Program-made: the position numbers and the translations under genes | In this document: positions 6,277 to 7,709 of the stretch, piece by piece | Layout: every line of letters begins with the position of its first letter | Position numbering within the stretch: position 1 is the first letter of the stretch | Notes under the pieces: model-generated | Databases searched by the model: none | The model's input: only the letters and a program-made list of their open reading frames with translations | Told to the model about the DNA's origin: nothing | NCBI GenBank assembly: GCA_011043375.1 | Contig: DQYP01000095.1 | Span: 1-7,709 of the forward strand | Length of the DNA stretch: 7,709 nucleotides | From: Thermotogaceae bacterium | GTDB taxonomy: Bacteria; Thermotogota; Thermotogae; B21-G9; HyVt-16 | Direction of reading: 5' to 3'

Positions 6277-7611
6277 TTATTGGATAACTTCTACCTTATC
6301 TTTCAGCTGAGATTGCAATCTCCTTCCAACATCGTTGGCAACTTTATCTGGATTCATACCACTTTCAGCCATCTGCATCCCTTCGAATATTACTTGATTG
6401 AAGAGATTGAAAGTATCATCGTTTGGAACAAAAGCGGAAAATGGAAGCAACTTTGTGCCTTCCTTCATTATGAATTCCTTATCATACTCCGGTAACGCCG
6501 TTTGCTGCCATCTTATTGGTAGATGACCACTTTCAACAGCATGCCTCATATTGAGCTCTGGAGCTGAAGCCAAAGTTATTATCAAGAATGCGAGCTCTGG
6601 ATTTTTACAGGTTGACGGTATCATGTAAACTATCGGGTGTGATAATGTGTTGGGTTTACCACCATCTCTCGATTTCGGTACGGGAGCTATTAAGAATGTA
6701 TCTTCCAATTCCTCTTCTGTTTTACCATAATCCTTCTTCCATTCAGCCCAATTCCATGTTCCGCCCATCCATGCCAAGACTTTACCGCTCGTTACGTCCT
6801 TGTGTATAGAGCTCCAAGGAGTTCCTATTATGTTCCTTGGCATTATTTTATAAGTATTAGTAAGATCATACAGCAGTTTGAAGTATCTCGTCATTTCTTT
6901 GACATTATAGATGAATTTTGCATTCTCCTCATCATAATAATCTATCCCCAGACTCGTCATTAATTGGAAATAATCTATACCTTGCTTTGGTCTATGATAG
7001 ATACCCCATTTAACGTACCCTTTTTCAACAGCCTCTTTGGCAACTTCTATGAAGTCTTCGAGAGTGAACTCCCCATGTCTGATTTTATCCGGCAGACTGG
7101 CTATCTCATCATCCTTCCATCCCAATTCTTTGAGTACTTTTTTATTGATGTAAAAAGGTCTTGCTTCAGTATCTTGGGGAATCCCGTAAATTTTTCCCTT
7201 GTACTTAGTCGAATCCCACAGAGATGAAATGAAGTCGTAGTAAGTTTCATCCCAATACTTTTTCACGAATTCGTCTAACGGAAGGATATATCCGGCTTTT
7301 GCCCATGCACCTATGTCGTCATGACCAGAACAAATGATATCGACAGGTTGCTTGGATTGAATACCAAAGATCACCTTCTGTTTGAAAGAACTCCAATCCG
7401 TGGTATCGAAATAACCATCGATCTTGACAGTTAGATCAACATCCAGAGTCTTCAACATCTTATTTAACCTTTCGGCAGCCGTTTTCAAATTATCGAATCT
7501 GTAATAAGAAGGATTATCTGGTCCCACCGTCCATGCAGTTAAAGTAATCTCTGTTGAAAACACAAACGTTCCGACAAGAATCAAGGACAACAACCAAATA
7601 AACTTTTTCAT
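6277..7611 (-). CDS. Extracellular solute-binding protein of a sugar ABC transporter, family 1 (InoE-like)
   Basis: A 444-residue secreted protein that would capture the substrate and deliver it to the two permeases. The N-terminus MKKFIWLLSLILVGTFVFS is a typical Sec signal peptide (about 1-19), cleaved near FS/TEIT. There is no lipobox cysteine, as in many Thermotogota binding proteins that stay in the periplasm-like space. Family-1 features include LTAWTVGP at 24-31, the PVDIICSG segment, YGIPQDTEARPFYINKKVL, and the tryptophan-rich hinge MGGTWNWAEWKK. Tryptophan and aromatic residues suit a sugar or polyol ligand, but the ligand cannot be read. I start at ATG 7611, because GGGGG (7624-7620) is eight bases upstream. 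The in-frame TTG at 7617 is only two bases from it. It is the first gene of the operon. Confidence 0.92.
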   Translation of the reverse strand: MKKFIWLLSLILVGTFVFSTEITLTAWTVGPDNPSYYRFDNLKTAAERLNKMLKTLDVDLTVKIDGYFDTTDWSSFKQKVIFGIQSKQPVDIICSGHDDIGAWAKAGYILPLDEFVKKYWDETYYDFISSLWDSTKYKGKIYGIPQDTEARPFYINKKVLKELGWKDDEIASLPDKIRHGEFTLEDFIEVAKEAVEKGYVKWGIYHRPKQGIDYFQLMTSLGIDYYDEENAKFIYNVKEMTRYFKLLYDLTNTYKIMPRNIIGTPWSSIHKDVTSGKVLAWMGGTWNWAEWKKDYGKTEEELEDTFLIAPVPKSRDGGKPNTLSHPIVYMIPSTCKNPELAFLIITLASAPELNMRHAVESGHLPIRWQQTALPEYDKEFIMKEGTKLLPFSAFVPNDDTFNLFNQVIFEGMQMAESGMNPDKVANDVGRRLQSQLKDKVEVIQ

Positions 7612-7636
7612 GGACAATACCCCCTTTCATAAAGTG

Positions 7637-7663
7637 GATTTTGTTAACTAAAAGTATTGATAT
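7637..7663. repeat. Direct repeat copy 2, upstream of the transport operon
   Basis: Matches 9-35 at 24 of 27 positions in the same orientation, nearly 7.6 kb away. It sits about 26 bases upstream of the binding-protein ATG (7611) and contains TTTTGTTAACTAAAA, a loosely symmetric core. As a shared sequence in front of one operon and, apparently, another leftward gene off the left edge, it is a candidate operator for a common regulator such as an IolR-like ROK protein. That identity is inference. Confidence 0.5.
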
Positions 7664-7670
7664 TTATCAA
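7657..7670. promoter_or_regulatory. 14-bp palindrome TTGATATTTATCAA, candidate operator
   Basis: TTGATA and TATCAA are perfect inverted halves separated by TT. The palindrome overlaps the right end of direct repeat copy 2 and the best promoter candidates of the operon. Its right half is not kept at the first repeat copy (29-42), so it is either specific to this operon or fortuitous. Confidence 0.35.
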
Positions 7671-7692
7671 AAACCTCGTTATTCTTTAAATA

Positions 7693-7703
7693 GGGGACAC
7701 CCC
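7693..7703. other. Small GGGG-ACA-CCCC hairpin at the right edge
   Basis: Four G and four C pair around a three-base loop, within a longer C-run ending at 7706. On the minus strand the stem is followed by TATTT, so it could be a weak terminator for a gene entering from the right. The window ends too soon to tell. Confidence 0.25.
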
Positions 7704-7709
7704 CCCTGC

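Larger units (their letters stand above)
7618..7692 (-). promoter_or_regulatory. Control region of the leftward transport operon
   Basis: This 75-nt stretch precedes the binding-protein gene and holds direct-repeat copy 2 (7637-7663) and the palindrome at 7657-7670. The strong SD AAAGGGGG lies at 7627-7620. Promoter hexamers are not clear. The best readings on the minus strand are TTTAAA (7690-7685) with GATAAA (7668-7663), 16 bases apart, or TTGATA (7670-7665) as a -35 with a poor -10. The repeat and palindrome overlap either candidate, so a repressor there could block transcription. Confidence 0.5.

Noticed and set aside
7612..7617. TTG at 7617 as start of the binding protein, adding two residues
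   Set aside because: It is only two bases from the GGGGG ribosome-binding site, while ATG at 7611 is at a normal eight bases and starts a typical MKK signal peptide.

Overview
The window looks like a chromosomal piece of a member of the Thermotogota. It is AT-rich, uses TTG or GTG starts for several genes, has very G-rich Shine-Dalgarno (SD) sites, and carries a secreted sugar-binding protein with no lipobox. One protein closely resembles, from memory, Thermotoga maritima TM0416 (IolO). The base composition would suit a Pseudothermotoga-like genus, but the genus is a guess.

Positions 1-352 hold no complete gene. Inside are a 27-nt sequence that recurs at the far right of the window (9-35), a 138-bp element bounded by inverted repeats and made of GTCATCCC/TTCCTCG-type units (56-193), an AT-rich stretch with nothing recognisable (194-304), and a good extended -10 promoter (305-332). 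The promoter drives two rightward genes: trmO (tRNA m6t6A37 methyltransferase, TTG start) and a UPF0173 metallo-beta-lactamase-fold hydrolase.

The rest is one leftward operon of six genes, read from 7611 down to 1591: a secreted solute-binding protein, two MalF/MalG-type permeases, an MsmX/UgpC-type ATPase, an endonuclease-IV-like TIM-barrel protein, and an IolO-type epimerase. Spacing is tight: overlapping TAATG at 4456-4452, abutting TGA|ATG at 5320-5315, and short gaps elsewhere. A terminator-like hairpin follows the binding-protein gene, which would let that gene be expressed above the rest. The operon ends tail to tail with the UPF0173 gene, one base apart.

Together these genes describe import of a polyol, sugar acid or inositol derivative and the start of its breakdown. 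In T. maritima, IolO (5-keto-L-gluconate to D-tagaturonate) is encoded beside the InoEFGK importer of myo-inositol phosphate, so an inositol-type substrate is the leading reading. The other inositol enzymes (IolG, IolM, IolN) and a regulator are not in the window. The repeat at 9-35, with an SD-like AAGG next to the left edge, suggests a second, co-regulated leftward gene starting just outside. The most interesting gene is the TIM-barrel protein, which keeps all nine positions that bind the three zinc ions of endonuclease IV and may be an uncharacterised phosphoesterase of this pathway.
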